Counted from the stretch's first letter, positions 35,420 through 46,129 are shown. The stretch is DNA of 64,000 nt from Ixodes scapularis (GCF_016920785.2 NW_024609846.1:84949816-85013815); one strand, 5' to 3'. Notes: generated by a model from the letters alone, not told the origin. Translations and numbers: made by a program.

Positions 35420-37049
35420 CATACTTGGGTAGTAATTCAATGACAGTAATTGAATTACTGTAATTTAATTGCTTTTTATAGTTTGTAATTAATTACTTTC
35501 GGCCTAATTTTAATTAAATACTTGCTATCGTCAGCAATTGTAAAAATTCAGGCACAATTACTTTTGCGAGACCTCGCAGCCCCGACGGAACCCCTCTGAA
35601 AGCCTCAGCACTCGTACAAACGGCCTAGCGCTCGGTGACACACTCGCACACAGACACGCACTCACACACACGCACAACTAAAATATCGTCGCGTTGTTTC
35701 TTGTTTTGTTGCTTACACTGCGGGCAGAGAGCCAGTCCTCTTTGGAGCCTACCTGAACGATACCGTGTGGCGCCGTCTGCGGCGCGTGCAGAAAACAACC
35801 GCGTAAGCATCCCAAAATATTGAAAGAAACAAAAGTGAGCGCCCGTTTTCAGGCGACGTTGGGGATTTTGTCGCTGAAGCTATTTTTTTACCATCCTTTT
35901 GTCCCTCTTCCAATATTGTCGCATATTTGTTTCTTTGTGTTATTTCCAAGTTTATCTTGTATTGCTTCTACTTCGGATATTATTTGCATAAACATTCTAG
36001 AGACTGACCTCGCACCTGTGAATGTTGTCGCCATTGATTTGGGAGCCCCGATTTGGTTCTTACATGTCTGAGCCACTATAATGTCAACTAAATGTAAATA
36101 AGTTACAATAACATGTAACGTTATTGTGTGAATGCGGTCGTATTAGCGCGTGTGTTTTATGTTGTATACATAAATGTTCAGATATGACTAATTTTCGCAT
36201 TTTTATTTGCCTGGCTAACAGAAGTGTGTCAACCCAATTTTACTTTAACGATCTAGACCCTTCGAGTATATGAATTTACTATTATTTATTGAAAATATAC
36301 GAATGTAGGACTTCATTACCCAAAACTGTCAAGTTATATCAATAATTTACCGAAATTCACAAAAGAAAATGACAATACGTGGCGTTTATACAGCGATGCA
36401 AAAAGGCCCCTGAAAAGAGAGAAAAAAAAATTATACAGTCAGTCTGGTTGTGACACGCGTGTCAAAAAAAATAAATTTTACGCGAAAAAAAAATTAGAGG
36501 AATATTGACGACGAGAGATTTATTCGAAATTCTGCGCGCGAGGTCCATGACGTCACGGGTCATTCCGGAATGACCATCTCGGTCGTGAAGGCGAAGCCGA
36601 TCCACTTCTCCTTCACGCCCCCGAAATGCCGAGAGAAAACAAGTGGAAAGGACGTGACTGCCCACCAAATCGCGTCTCGCGCCGTCAATATTGCTCTAAT
36701 TTTTTTTTTCGCGTGCAATTTATTATTTGACACGCCTGTCTTAACCAGACTGTTAAAAAGAACAGTATTTTCTTTTCAGGGGCCTTTTAACCTCTTCATA
36801 CATCGGGGCAAGGAATGAAATTGTTGTTTGGAATGAAACCGCATTCTAAAGAACTCTCTTATAATTTTATGACCCAAATCGGGTCGCTCTCAGAAATAAG
36901 TAATAGTAAAGTAATTGCATTACTTCTTAAAATAATTTGTAATTGTAATTAATTACGTTTACGTAGTAGTAATTGCAATTGTAGAATTTACTTTTGGAGC
37001 AAAGTACTTGTACTTAAATTACATTTTGGAGGTAATGTACCCATGTATG
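35420..37049. mobile_element. 1.6-kb TIR element with TAATTA-rich ends, copy 1
   Basis: Ends CATACTTGGGTAGTAATTCA and TAATGTACCCATGTATG are inverted. Subterminal arrays of AATTAATTAC/GTAATTAATT line both sides. The body (GCGCTCGGTG, GGAGCCTACCTGAACG) matches 40666-41714 in reverse. A palindromic MITE (36401-36789) is nested inside. No transposase was recognised. Confidence 0.75.
36401..36789. mobile_element. palindromic MITE nested in the 35420 element
   Basis: Ends AAAAGGCCCCTGAAAAGAGA and TTTCTTTTCAGGGGCCTTTT are inverted. TGACACGCGTGTC and TGACACGCCTGTC appear near each end. The reverse-oriented 40666-41714 copy lacks it, so it inserted after the two copies separated. Confidence 0.75.
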
Positions 37050-37054
37050 CCCTC

Positions 37055-37355
37055 TTAAGGCGTGTTCCCACCGGCGATGCGATCTAGTCGCGCGATAACT
37101 TTCATCGCAAAAGCGGCCATCGCGGGCAAAAAGCGATGAGATTTGAGCAGTCGCTACTCGACCCGACTTTTTTGCGATGCGCGGAGTGGCTGAGCCAATC
37201 AACGGCGTTCGGAGCGAGAGTTTTCGAGGAACGACTCGCCAACGAAGGCGTTGGACTCGCTCATCGCGCACGCCGATGTGACCATCAAATTTTTTTGCGA
37301 TGCGATCTAGTCGCATCGCGCGACTGCTTACATCGCCGGTGGGAATGCGCCTTTA
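37055..37355. mobile_element. MITE with TTA target duplication (PIF/Harbinger-like)
   Basis: Ends AAGGCGTGTTCCCACCGGCG and CGCCGGTGGGAATGCGCCTT are inverted. TTA flanks both. GCGATGCGATCTAGTCGC occurs near each end. A 3-bp TTA duplication fits PIF/Harbinger elements; the family assignment is inferred. It is flanked on both sides by a ~60-bp direct repeat (36993-37056 and 37377-37441). Confidence 0.75.
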
Positions 37356-37895
37356 GAGACATCTGTGAAAAATTATTTTGGAGCAAAGTAATTGTACTTA
37401 AATTACATTTTGGAAGTTATTTGCCCATGTATGCCCTCTTATGTGTGAAAGATTATATCTCAATTTATTCAGAAACCGACTCGATCGTGCGGTCCTTCCC
37501 CATAGGGCTATTGCCATCGGATTTACGCTGTAAATTACAGTTTGTTACGAAACATATAGCTAAGTTCCTTTTAGATAGATCCCGTGACTTGGAACTGCGC
37601 CCCGATTGCTGAAAGACGCGTCAGTCCCCAACGCGGAAAAGACGTTGGCGCATGTCGGTTCTGTTTTCATTCGGCGTTCCGTTATCGAGGCAGAGTTACA
37701 GGCTGCTGTGCCAACACGTAGCGCTAATGTTGACGTGAATCTGTGCGCATCTCAACGTGATCTTGACAAGTAACTGCAACCTAATTTATTTGCAAGTACG
37801 AACAATTACGGGTACTGGAAGTTAATTGTAAACTGAGTACTGCAGACTATGGAGTTTTAGCTATAAGCATTGTTGCGTACTGTATACCTAAAAAC

Positions 37896-38235
37896 ATAGG
37901 CGTAGACTACGAGGGGGCATCGGGGCTCGTGCCCCCCCCCCCCCCCCCCCCTGGTGAGATCCGGGGAGGAAGGGGGGGGGCAGAGACCCCCCCCCCCCCC
38001 CCCACCCGGGCTATGATCTTTACCTAGACGCTGTTTATGTGCCATGTAACGAGCTTCTAGTAGTGGCATGTAATCGAAATAACGCCCACGTTGCCTTTAT
38101 TGACAAAATACATGGGAAATGGAGTGCCAGCGTGCTTTCGTTAGCTTTAGTCTCCAGTTCTGGCAAGAAGATGACGCGCAGCACCCCCCCCCCCCCCCCC
38201 CCCCCCCCGGAATGGAAAATCTACGCCACTGCCTA
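37896..38235. repeat. poly-C repeat block with GGCGTAGA / TCTACGCC ends
   Basis: Starts ATAGGCGTAGACTACG and ends ATCTACGCCACTGCCT. Three C tracts lie at about 37931-37952, 37987-38003 and 38184-38208. It belongs with the short elements at 3068 and 46868. The tracts are difficult for sequencing, so their lengths are uncertain. Confidence 0.55.
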
Positions 38236-38541
38236 AAAAGTACTTGAAGTACAAAGTAAAGGAGAGGTTATGTAATTCAAGTCAAGTAGTAAGTAGACCG
38301 GAAGCAATGTGCTTAAAGTAAGGCATTAAATTTGGGAGATTTCTTTTCCGTTATCCCCCTTGTTCCCCTTCTCCAGGGATTATTATCGTCATTCTTGTCC
38401 AGCTCGCTTCCACCTTTGCATTAAATGCATTACAATCGTTCCCCCATATAGATTTTTTGTTTTAACTGGTACGCATGGTTTTAGGAGTAATCGGCGGTGA
38501 ATCAAATATTTTCGAAAAAGGCAGAGAATATAAGATAAAGT

Positions 38542-39962
38542 CAGTGTTAGGAAGTAGTTTAGGTACATTGTACTTAAAACACTACTTCAAGAAGGTTTAT
38601 AAAACGGGTACTATACTTGAAGTACATTGTACTTAAAATACCACTTCAAGAAGGTTTATAAAACTTGTACTATACTTGAATTACATTTTGTGAATATGTA
38701 CTTCCACTTTACACTGAAGTCATTTTTTTTAAAAAAAAAGGTCGTTCTTGATCTTATATTGTTAAAAATGTGTTAGCTCCCGCATATACCAAGCCCTATA
38801 TTACAAAACCTCCTATTTATCTCAGGGTAATAGAAAAACATGTGGACTCTTTTTCTCGTGGACTACAATGTGTGCACCAATAGGCGCAGATTCCGAATGA
38901 TTTTATTATAACTCGTTTCGAAAAGAGTCTGATAGGTACACATTTGGATAAGACTCCTCTTTTTCTCCGCGGGCGAAGCCATTGCTTGCAACTCGCCGAC
39001 AAGCGCCCTTCGTCGAACACTTTACTCGAAAATAAATTCTTCCCAAAAAGGGCGTGTCGCGATCTTTCAACACGCTTTTATCGATGAAATAAGCTACGTA
39101 CGATTGTGATTTCGGATTTGCTGGCATGCTTAGAGCGTCTAGCTTGAGTTGTCACCACAAAAGGAAGATGTCAGAATCGACTTTAGTGCCGCTTTAAAGC
39201 CCGACCCACAAAACGTTTTCCCGAAGGGTACAAAAATCCTCCACGCCCCTTTCCCATTTCCCCCTCTCCCACTGCTATTTTAACGACCGGGTTGCTGCAC
39301 TTGGGGCCGGTTAAGCCGAGAGCTCCTCCCGGCTCATCCAGCCCCAAGATGCAGCAACAAAAGGAGCCCCCCGTCGTCAAAATAAGAGTGGGAGAGGGGA
39401 AAATGGGGAGGGTGTCCAGAAGAATTTTCCTAGCTTGTGGAAAATGAGTTTAAAGCCTATAAAACTTTTTTTTTCCTGGTATTTTCCAATGAAAATTAAA
39501 CACCGGACTTCAAAGTACATTCCGCAAATTTGGGCTCGTTAAATATGTATAACAAATTTATGCTTTGTTAACTTTAGAGAAATACTAGGCGGGATATTCT
39601 AGTCTCTCCAGAAACGCGAGCAGACGACGCATCGCACTCTTTGTACTGGGTGGGGCTTCGCCTCAGCATTTCAAATGCTCGCTTCTCGCTCAGTCGGCGC
39701 AAGCGAGAACGGCAAAAATATTAGAAGAGGACACTCCTCCATGAAAGGATTGCTTGCGGAAACTGCGTGGCTGACGTCACACTCTCTTCATCATGAAATA
39801 TACTGTAAAAAAATGCTTGTACTTTACTTTGAAAGCACATTGCATGTATAGTACTTTGCTTAGTAAATTGCCCCCAGTGTAATTATTACTTTACTTGAAG
39901 TGCATAAACTCTAATTTACTTTGTACTAGAAGTACTTTTTAGGTGTACTTTCCCCAACACTG
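38542..39962. mobile_element. hAT-like non-autonomous element
   Basis: Ends CAGTGTTAGGAAGTAGTTTA and TGTACTTTCCCCAACACTG are inverted and of the CAGTGTTGGG type seen on hAT elements. Flanking octamers GATAAAGT and AATAAATT agree at 6 of 8 positions. Subterminal arrays of ACTTGAAGTAC and a 62-bp tandem pair (38573-38696) lie inside. A separate end fragment lies at about 40080-40172. A family T right end (39175-39197) and a hairpin (39236-39412, ATTTTAACGACC against GTCGTCAAAAT) are also nested. Confidence 0.65.
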
Positions 39963-40665
39963 AATAAATTAAAGTAGCCACAGAGTAGTTAAGTAGCATC
40001 ATCGGTTAGTTAAAGTAGCCACAGAGTAATTAAAGTAGCATCATTTTGTGATATAAATTTAACAAAACCAAATTTAGGGAATGTACTTTCAAGTCGGGAG
40101 TTGTACTTTCCTCGCTGATGTACCAGAAGAAATACTTTAAGTACAATATACTTAAAATACTTCCCAACACTGGCTACACGTACAGTATATTGAAGACTTC
40201 AGAAATAATTACTTCCCAGCTCCGCTTCAGAAAACGATGGTTTTCCGCTCCTTCTCCGTCAACGCGGCTTCAACCCCGCGTTTTCAGGACTTAGGATTTT
40301 GATTTGATATCTGGGGTAGCGGGTTAGCAGGTGCACTCCACGACTCTACGGGTTTTAGTATCTCTTAATTTAACAGCCTCACTCGCCAATAAAGATCAAT
40401 ATTAACGTAAACCACCGAATCAGAAAAGTCTAACTTAAATATAAAGATCACGTCACAGTTCGATAGGGCCTACCTTTCTCTCATCCACTAGGCGCGCGCT
40501 TGGAATGGATGGCAGTCGCCTAGCCAGGATTTGTTTTCGGCGGGAGGGGAGGGGAGGCTGGATGTATGTATGTTAATGGTTATACCCTTTGTAGGCGGGC
40601 GGTGGCTTGCGCCATCTAGCCTAAGTCTAAAAAGACTGATGGCCGAGATGTCCATGACTTGGGGT

Positions 40666-41714
40666 CATATATGAGTAAATTACTTTCAAAATGTAATTTA
40701 ATTACAATTACCTTGCTTAAAAAGTAGTTTAACTACAATTATAGTTACTACTACGTCAAAAATAATTAATTACAATTAGAAATTACTTTTCAAAAGTAAT
40801 GAAACAACTTTACAATTACTTGTTTCTGAGATCGACCCGACTTGGGCCATATAACTTTAAACGAGTTGTATAGAATGCAACTTATTTGTTTATTCCTTGC
40901 TCGGCAAATAAAAATGCGACAACTAGTCATATATGAATATTTTACAAGTACTAATCCACACGCACTAATACGACTGCATTCACATACAAACATCATGGTA
41001 TTGTAAATTATTTACATTGAGTTGAAATTATAATGGCTCAGAAATCTATAAGAACCGAATCCAGACTTCCAAATCATTGGTGACAATATTCAAAGGTGCC
41101 AGATCAGTCTCCAAAATAATAATAATATTTTTATTACTCGAACTTTATTACTTGTGCAAATAATATCCGAAGTAAAACCATCAGGAAATAAACTTAAAAC
41201 TTATACAGATACAAATATGCGATAGTACTGGAAGAAAAACTAGCAGAAAAAAGAAAACAAACAAACGTAGACAATTAAAATTTCTAAGCTCTGCTGGAAG
41301 CTGGAGCTCAATTCTTTTTCTAAATATTTTGGCATGTTCCGGTATTGTTTTTTGTTCGCTCCGCAGACGGCGCCGTTGAGGTAGGCTCCAAAGAGGATTG
41401 TCTCTCAGCTCGCAGTGTAAGCAACAAAATACTATTTTTGTTGTGCGTGTATGTGCATGCTTGTCTATGCGTGCGAGTGTTTCACCGAGCGCTAGGCCGC
41501 TTGTGCGAGCGCTGAGGCGTTCAGAGAGGTTCTATCGGCTCAACAAACTATTGTAAAAGTAATTGTGCCTAAATTTCGCAATTATTGACACTATAAAGTA
41601 ATTAAATTACAATTCCTTTCAGCCGAAAGTAATTGATTACAATTACAAATTACCAAGAAAAGTAATTAAATTGCAGTAATTTAATTACTGTAAATGAATT
41701 ACTACCCACGTATG
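40666..41714. mobile_element. TIR element with TAATTA-rich ends, copy 2 (inverted)
   Basis: The reverse of 35420-37049: it ends TTACTACCCACGTATG and contains GTAGGCTCCAAAGAGGATTG, the complement of the copy 1 segment. The two copies form a large interrupted inverted repeat around 37.1-40.6 kb. The remaining 41715-42552 sequence leads into the sulfotransferase gene; its GC content rises from about 42240. Confidence 0.75.
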
Positions 41715-42552
41715 CTTGGGGTGCGAAAAGGGGGAGGGGACGTCAAAATGCGTGTGTATATTATAGGGTCGGCTGGATTTTGGGATTGGGGCTGAAGCCC
41801 CATAACGCCACTGTCGTATGGGCTTTATTAGCGCGTTAAATCACTACAAGTAAGCTTTGACTCAAGTATCTTCCAAGAACACGTGCTCGTATTCTTGGAG
41901 CACATTTTTTTTTTTTAGAATTTAGAAGGAAAATAATGATCGGGGGCGCACGTTTCATATTCTCCAACACTCATCGCACCGCTATTGTCTCACCTATGAA
42001 AACTACCAGGTGTATGGGAGAGAAGAAAACCGTGTCGTTCTCACTGTATAACTAATACTACGCATCGACGAGCTATTGTTAAATTCTAAAGTTACAAAAG
42101 AATTTCGAAAAATTTCAATTAGCAAATGGCTTTACGGACAAACGACGCTGATGACTCGTCATCGTGGATTTAAGAATCGGACTTTTCCGATTTTCTTCAC
42201 CGCCTGCAGGCTTGCTTACCGGGTCTCGTACGTGTAAGCTACCAGTAGAAAGCTGCCGCGCCAGCAAACTCCCCAAAGAGAAAGGCCAGCAAGCACGTGG
42301 CCGGCCTTTGGAGCCGTCGCGTGGCTCCTGAGGAGAGGCCGAAGCAGAACCGGCAGAGTCTCCGCAGCTGCCCGCAACCGCCGAGCCTACCCGCTCCGGC
42401 TGCTCTGTCCCCGGGGCAACACTTGGCAGCACCGCCCGGGTGGCCCGGGCGATCCGACCGACGAGCTCGTCTCCGCACCCTCTCGGTCTCCGCTCCCCGC
42501 CCGTCCCGCTCCCCAGGCGGCCAATTCGGCGAAAGCCCCAGTCGTCGGCGGC

Positions 42553-42738
42553 ATGAATGGCGCGCAGGCGGGCCGTCGCGCTGTTCGGCGCCCTGCTCGC
42601 GTTGGCGTTAATTGTGCTGGCCTCGGCCTGTCTGCTGTGGTTCCCGCGGTCCGCGCCGGGGCCCCCGCCTGCGGCCTGGGCCGCCCAGCAGCGGCGGCAG
42701 CGAAGACTGCGCGACGCGTGCCGCGAGGCGGACGATGA
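42553..42738 (+). other. overlapping upstream ATG (61-codon frame) at the sulfotransferase start
   Basis: The sequence ATGAATGG holds two starts four bases apart in different frames. The first ATG (42553) has G at -3; the second (42557), which opens the sulfotransferase, has T at -3 but G at +4. The first frame runs 61 codons inside the sulfotransferase. It resembles no known protein and is more likely regulatory or irrelevant than coding. Confidence 0.35.
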
Positions 42739-43516
42739 CGCCGCGTCGCTGGACGAGCTCTCGCGGGCCAAAATGGACCACATCGTGGTGGACGACGCGC
42801 ATGGGCTCCTCTACTGTTCCGTGCCCAAGGTGGCCTCGACCAACTGGAAGCGCGTGCTGCTCGCGCTCCAGGCGGGCCCCGGTGACCCCAGCCGGATCCC
42901 GGCCAACCGCAGTCACGACCCGGCCGCCTTCACCAGCCTCGGCCAGCTGAATCCCGAGGAGGCCCGGCGGCGGCTCCGCTCCCACCTCAAGTTCATGTTC
43001 GCCAGGCACCCGCTGGAGCGGCTGCTGTCGGCCTACCGCAACAAGTTCGAGCACGCCTGGAGCGACTACTTCCCGCGTCGTTTCGGCCGCACCATCGTGC
43101 GACGGTTCCGCGGCGCTGGCGCGTCGCCCGACGCCTTGAACACGGGCCGCGGCGTCACCTTCGACGAGTTCCTGCGCTACGTCGCCGGCCTGGACGCCGG
43201 AGACCACGCGAGTGCCTTCAACGAGCACTGGCGGCCCGTCAGCGACCTGTGCTTCCCGTGCCTGGTCCGCTACGACGTGGTCGGACTCTACCACAGCTTG
43301 GACCAGGACTCGGCGCTGGTGCTCTGGCGCGCCGGTCTGCAGCGCCGGGTGGCGTTCCCCAGTCGCGCGCGTACCTACTCGTCCGAGCCGACAGGCAGTC
43401 TCATGAACACGTACTACGGGAACGTGTCGGCGGCCCTGCTGCGTCAGCTGCGGACCGTTTACAAGCGGGACATGGCCCTGTTCCGCTACGCCCGGAGTTA
43501 CCCGCCGTTTGACTGA
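42557..43516 (+). CDS. carbohydrate (chondroitin/dermatan 4-O-type) sulfotransferase, intronless
   Basis: A 319-residue type II Golgi membrane enzyme of the HNK-1/chondroitin 4-O-sulfotransferase family (Sulfotransfer_2), which transfers sulfate from PAPS to glycosaminoglycan chains. Residues 7-29 form the signal-anchor. The 5'-phosphosulfate loop is CSVPKVASTNWKRV (87-100) and the 3'-phosphate motif is RHPLERLLSAYRNKFE (150-165). FNEHW (222-225 region) and CFPC (232-235) are further family marks. N-glycosylation sequons are at N117 and N289. Length is slightly short for CHST11/12/13/14 relatives. The coding region is very GC-rich compared with its surroundings and has no intron. An in-frame TGA directly precedes the ATG, fixing the start unless an upstream exon splices in. 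The gene lies inside PRODH intron 1 on the opposite strand. Which CHST paralogue it matches cannot be settled by eye. Confidence 0.93.
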   Translation: MARRRAVALFGALLALALIVLASACLLWFPRSAPGPPPAAWAAQQRRQRRLRDACREADDDAASLDELSRAKMDHIVVDDAHGLLYCSVPKVASTNWKRVLLALQAGPGDPSRIPANRSHDPAAFTSLGQLNPEEARRRLRSHLKFMFARHPLERLLSAYRNKFEHAWSDYFPRRFGRTIVRRFRGAGASPDALNTGRGVTFDEFLRYVAGLDAGDHASAFNEHWRPVSDLCFPCLVRYDVVGLYHSLDQDSALVLWRAGLQRRVAFPSRARTYSSEPTGSLMNTYYGNVSAALLRQLRTVYKRDMALFRYARSYPPFD

Positions 43517-43852
43517 GATCACCGCGCGGACTGCGAGGACGCAGCCGAACGACTCGTGCGTCGAGCACCCCGGACACACGTCGCTCCTAGCGAGGCCGCT
43601 GCTCGTTCTGCCTGCGCGGAGAAAAACTGCGAGCAACGAGACTACATTCCGCCGTCACCGCGACCAATCCCACGGTGATTGTGACTAAACTCCGCCGATC
43701 GAGGAAGTTGGGAGCGGTCCAACAGCGTGTACAGCTGTTCGCTCGCGTGGACTACCGTGACCCCTGACGCCGCTCCAGAGGTGCAACCGGCGCTCGCCGC
43801 GCAGCGAGAGCTGACCTCCAGACCTCAAGGCGCTTAAAAGGCCTTGTAAACA

Positions 43853-43858
43853 AATAAA
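43853..43858 (+). terminator. poly(A) signal of the sulfotransferase gene
   Basis: AATAAA stands 337 bp after the stop codon, followed within about 25 bp by a GT-rich stretch (GTGGTTGGTCGG). The 43517-43852 interval is then the 3' UTR; no other feature was seen in it. Confidence 0.7.
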
Positions 43859-44195
43859 CAGGCCAGCAGAGTGGTTGGTCGGAGTTTTATGGTTTCGTGG
43901 CACCTAGCTTGTTTGGAATTATTTGGAGCAGCTCCAGCTAGCTGTGCTAGCCAAAACAGTTCCCTTATCGCCTGCCAAGTTCTCTTGCCCATTCTTCTCC
44001 TACCGCTCTCGAAGCTGCGCGTTACCTACGCAGTTATAGTGAGATTAAATATGGTTAAAAGTGCGCAAAAAAAAAAAAAAAAAAAAATGGGGACAGAGAA
44101 GAGAAGCGCACATAGTGAGATGCACGATGGGGTGCTCCCGTTGGACACCAGGTCGAAAGCGTACTCGCAGCAATCGCCTATCAGAGACGCCTTAC

Positions 44196-44477
44196 CTGCT
44201 GGTGGTGGCTAACGATGTAGTTGCTGGAGCTGAGCTTGAGCACGATGTACGCCCTGATCAGCTCCCAGGTGCTCTTGCTCTTGTACGCCGTCCTGGCATC
44301 GCTGAAGCTCAGATCGAGGGGATCCCACTGCGGCGGCACCTCGGCTTTGGACAGCGGCACGGCGGCAACGCTGCTGCTCTTCCAGCGGTGCTGGCAGTCG
44401 AAGCCCACGGTCCCGATGCGGCACAGCCGCTGCATGCGGCCGCCGGGAACCTCGAGGAGCGCTCTGAGGGCTGCCAT
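44196..44477 (-). CDS. PRODH: PRODH exon 1 (start codon, targeting region)
   Basis: Encodes 94 residues from MAALRALLEVPGG to IVSHHQQ and ends in phase 0 at a GTAAGG donor. The first ~35 residues carry arginines, hydrophobic residues and only one acidic residue before residue 45, as expected of a mitochondrial presequence. Residues 54-91 (LDLSFSDARTAYKSKST then WELIRAYIVLKL) match the conserved N-terminal block of animal PRODH. The ATG has A at -3 and G at +4. An apparent in-frame extension to 44573 begins with TTG and is closed by an upstream TGA, so 44477 is the first usable ATG unless an upstream exon exists. Confidence 0.93.
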
Positions 44478-45084
44478 CTTCGGGCAAGACCTCCGGGACA
44501 AACACACCTCCGACGGCACACACGGGGCCGCCGCCGCCGCCAAGCGACTTTGCAAGAGCCACAAACCGGCCAACTGATGACGTCACTTGAAGCCATGCAT
44601 GGTCATTGGTCTCCGTCTCGCTACACTGAAATTTAATAGTTAGCACCGGTAACCTAGTTAACCAGGCTCATTATTTCGCCAACAGGTCGAGCTGTTTTAC
44701 AAATTTTCACCCTTTCTCTGCTTTTGCATTGAAGAATGCTTGAAGCCCTTGAAGAGATTGATGGCGTGAAGAAAACCAAACCTTTTATCTCTCACGGTAA
44801 ACCGGGCCACGTTAAAAACAAAACGAACTATTATTATTATCCTACAAAATAATATGAATACTATGCAAATCTTTATTAAAATGTTATCAAGGATCTCAAC
44901 GTGTGGCTTCCCTGCGTTTTTCGATTTTCCGGCAAACCTGTTTCGGAATCCATATTCTATTCAAGGATGAATCCAAACTCCAATCCAAACGCTCCGCACG
45001 TTGCGCTTTTCGCCTTTACGCTTCTCTGGTCCTTGCGCAGGGTAATACCGGTGAATACGTGGTACTATCCCTTCAAGTGTAATC
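44478..45084. promoter_or_regulatory. candidate bidirectional promoter between PRODH and MRPL20
   Basis: The 607 bp between the divergent ATGs of two nuclear genes for mitochondrial proteins must contain both 5' UTRs and core promoters unless non-coding exons exist elsewhere. The PRODH side is GC-rich with a TGACGTCA CRE/ATF-type octamer at 44577-44584. The middle is AT-rich. The MRPL20 side has a pyrimidine-rich stretch around 45008-45035. No clear TATA box was seen. Confidence 0.6.
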
Positions 45085-45174
45085 ATGGTGTTCCTCACTG
45101 CTATAAACTTTGTTCGAGTTAAAAGCGGGGGCAACCGATTCTGGAAGCGAAAGCGAATTTTTCAACTTGCAGCC
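45085..45174 (+). CDS. MRPL20: MRPL20 exon 1
   Basis: Starts at an ATG with A at -3 and G at +4 and reads MVFLTAINFVRVKSGG then NRFWKRKRIFQLAA, 30 codons, ending at GTAAGT. MVFLTA and the RFWKxxxIxxLA block match the N-termini of animal MRPL20 proteins. It was found by searching for the RFW/RYW block upstream of exon 2. Confidence 0.93.
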
Positions 45175-45875
45175 GTAAGTGCGTCTGCATGCGCTCCCTC
45201 TTGTTTCCCTTGAAAACGTTAATTCCCATGCGCCGCGTCAAATCAAGCTCGAGCGTAGCTGAAACTACTAGAGCGAGCTTGGCACTTTGCGCGTTCCTGT
45301 CAACCAGGCACGCTTGTGTAGTGCAAGCATCGTTCAGTCGTTTAGGGCAACATGCTTGTGGCTGCGGCTTCGCCCGCTCATGAAGGGTTGTCGAGCTTGC
45401 AAGCGCACCCAAAGTACTGCGAAAGGCAACGAGCCCGTGTGGGGGGCATTCGAAGGAGGCGCCCTTCTACTCCCATCTTGTCATTAGGCCGTCTTAGCAT
45501 AGTGTTGCCGTGCGAAACGGCGCTGCTACCAGATGCTCGCGCTGCGACTTCGTAGCGCCGAGATATTTCGGTGGCGCCCTCTAATGGTTTCCATCCGTGG
45601 CGTCACGACTGGCATTCGCCTCGCCGTGACGTCACCAGTTGTTACCCTGGCTACTTACCACCAGGTGCGACGACGAGCTCGACGGTGTGTTTAACAAGCA
45701 CAGTAGAAGCTAGGAACCATTGCAACTGGAACAAACACCGTCAAAGTTGACAATCTGACAATGCTTATATGCCCATGGTCTGGCCAATCGTGGAAAGCTG
45801 ACCGCAGCGACGCTTTTGGTCGCGCACATCGCTAATGGTAGCCAGCAGAAACGCTCTGCTAAAAGTGCCCTAGTA

Positions 45876-46048
45876 CTATACTTCATTTCACCTTATGTTG
45901 TACCTCGGCGAAGGCTAGAAGCGTGAGCTCATAGCATTGGCTGCCGTTCTGAAGTCACGAGAGCATGTGCCGCCGAGATGTGCCCCAGAACAAGGAGCTC
46001 GCGCTTGTAGCCTTTCCTGCGGTACATCATAAGGTGAAACAGAGTATA
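45876..46048. repeat. palindromic MITE in MRPL20 intron 1
   Basis: Arms of about 55 bp: TTTCACCTTATGTTGTACCT (left) against GGTACATCATAAGGTGAAAC (right), closing at GTGAGCTC/GGAGCTCGC. Nothing else was seen in 45175-45875. Confidence 0.8.
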
Positions 46049-46129
46049 CAGGGGATCTTCACTGGCGGCCATAGTTGAGTTAATAGCTGCTCAGCGCGTG
46101 CTGACGGCGAGCTTCCAGTTTTTCCAACC

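Larger units (their letters stand above)
2238..44477 (-). other. PRODH: PRODH gene, proline dehydrogenase, mitochondrial (10 coding exons in window, 3' end missing)
   Basis: This is the whole gene span visible here. Proline dehydrogenase is a mitochondrial inner-membrane flavoenzyme that oxidises L-proline to pyrroline-5-carboxylate and passes electrons to the respiratory chain. Ten exons on the minus strand (44196-44477, 23641-23849, 22021-22064, 14451-14594, 13818-13882, 11317-11498, 9977-10058, 7934-8026, 3928-4358, 2238-2326) have GT/AG borders and matching phases. Joined, they give 1621 nt, about 540 residues, colinear with animal PRODH from its N-terminus to the FGQLLGMCD region. The last roughly 60-70 residues, including the conserved RR substrate-binding pair, are not between 1 and 2237, so they lie beyond the left edge. 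Intron 1 (20.3 kb) contains a sulfotransferase gene on the other strand. MRPL20 starts divergently 607 bp from the PRODH ATG. Confidence 0.95.

Noticed and set aside
42608..43636. 342-codon open frame antisense to the sulfotransferase
   Set aside because: It is the mirror of a GC-rich gene with few chances for stops. The translated sequence has no family features, while the plus strand has clear catalytic motifs.
44478..44573. In-frame upstream extension of PRODH exon 1
   Set aside because: The extension begins with TTG, has no ATG, and an in-frame TGA lies just upstream.
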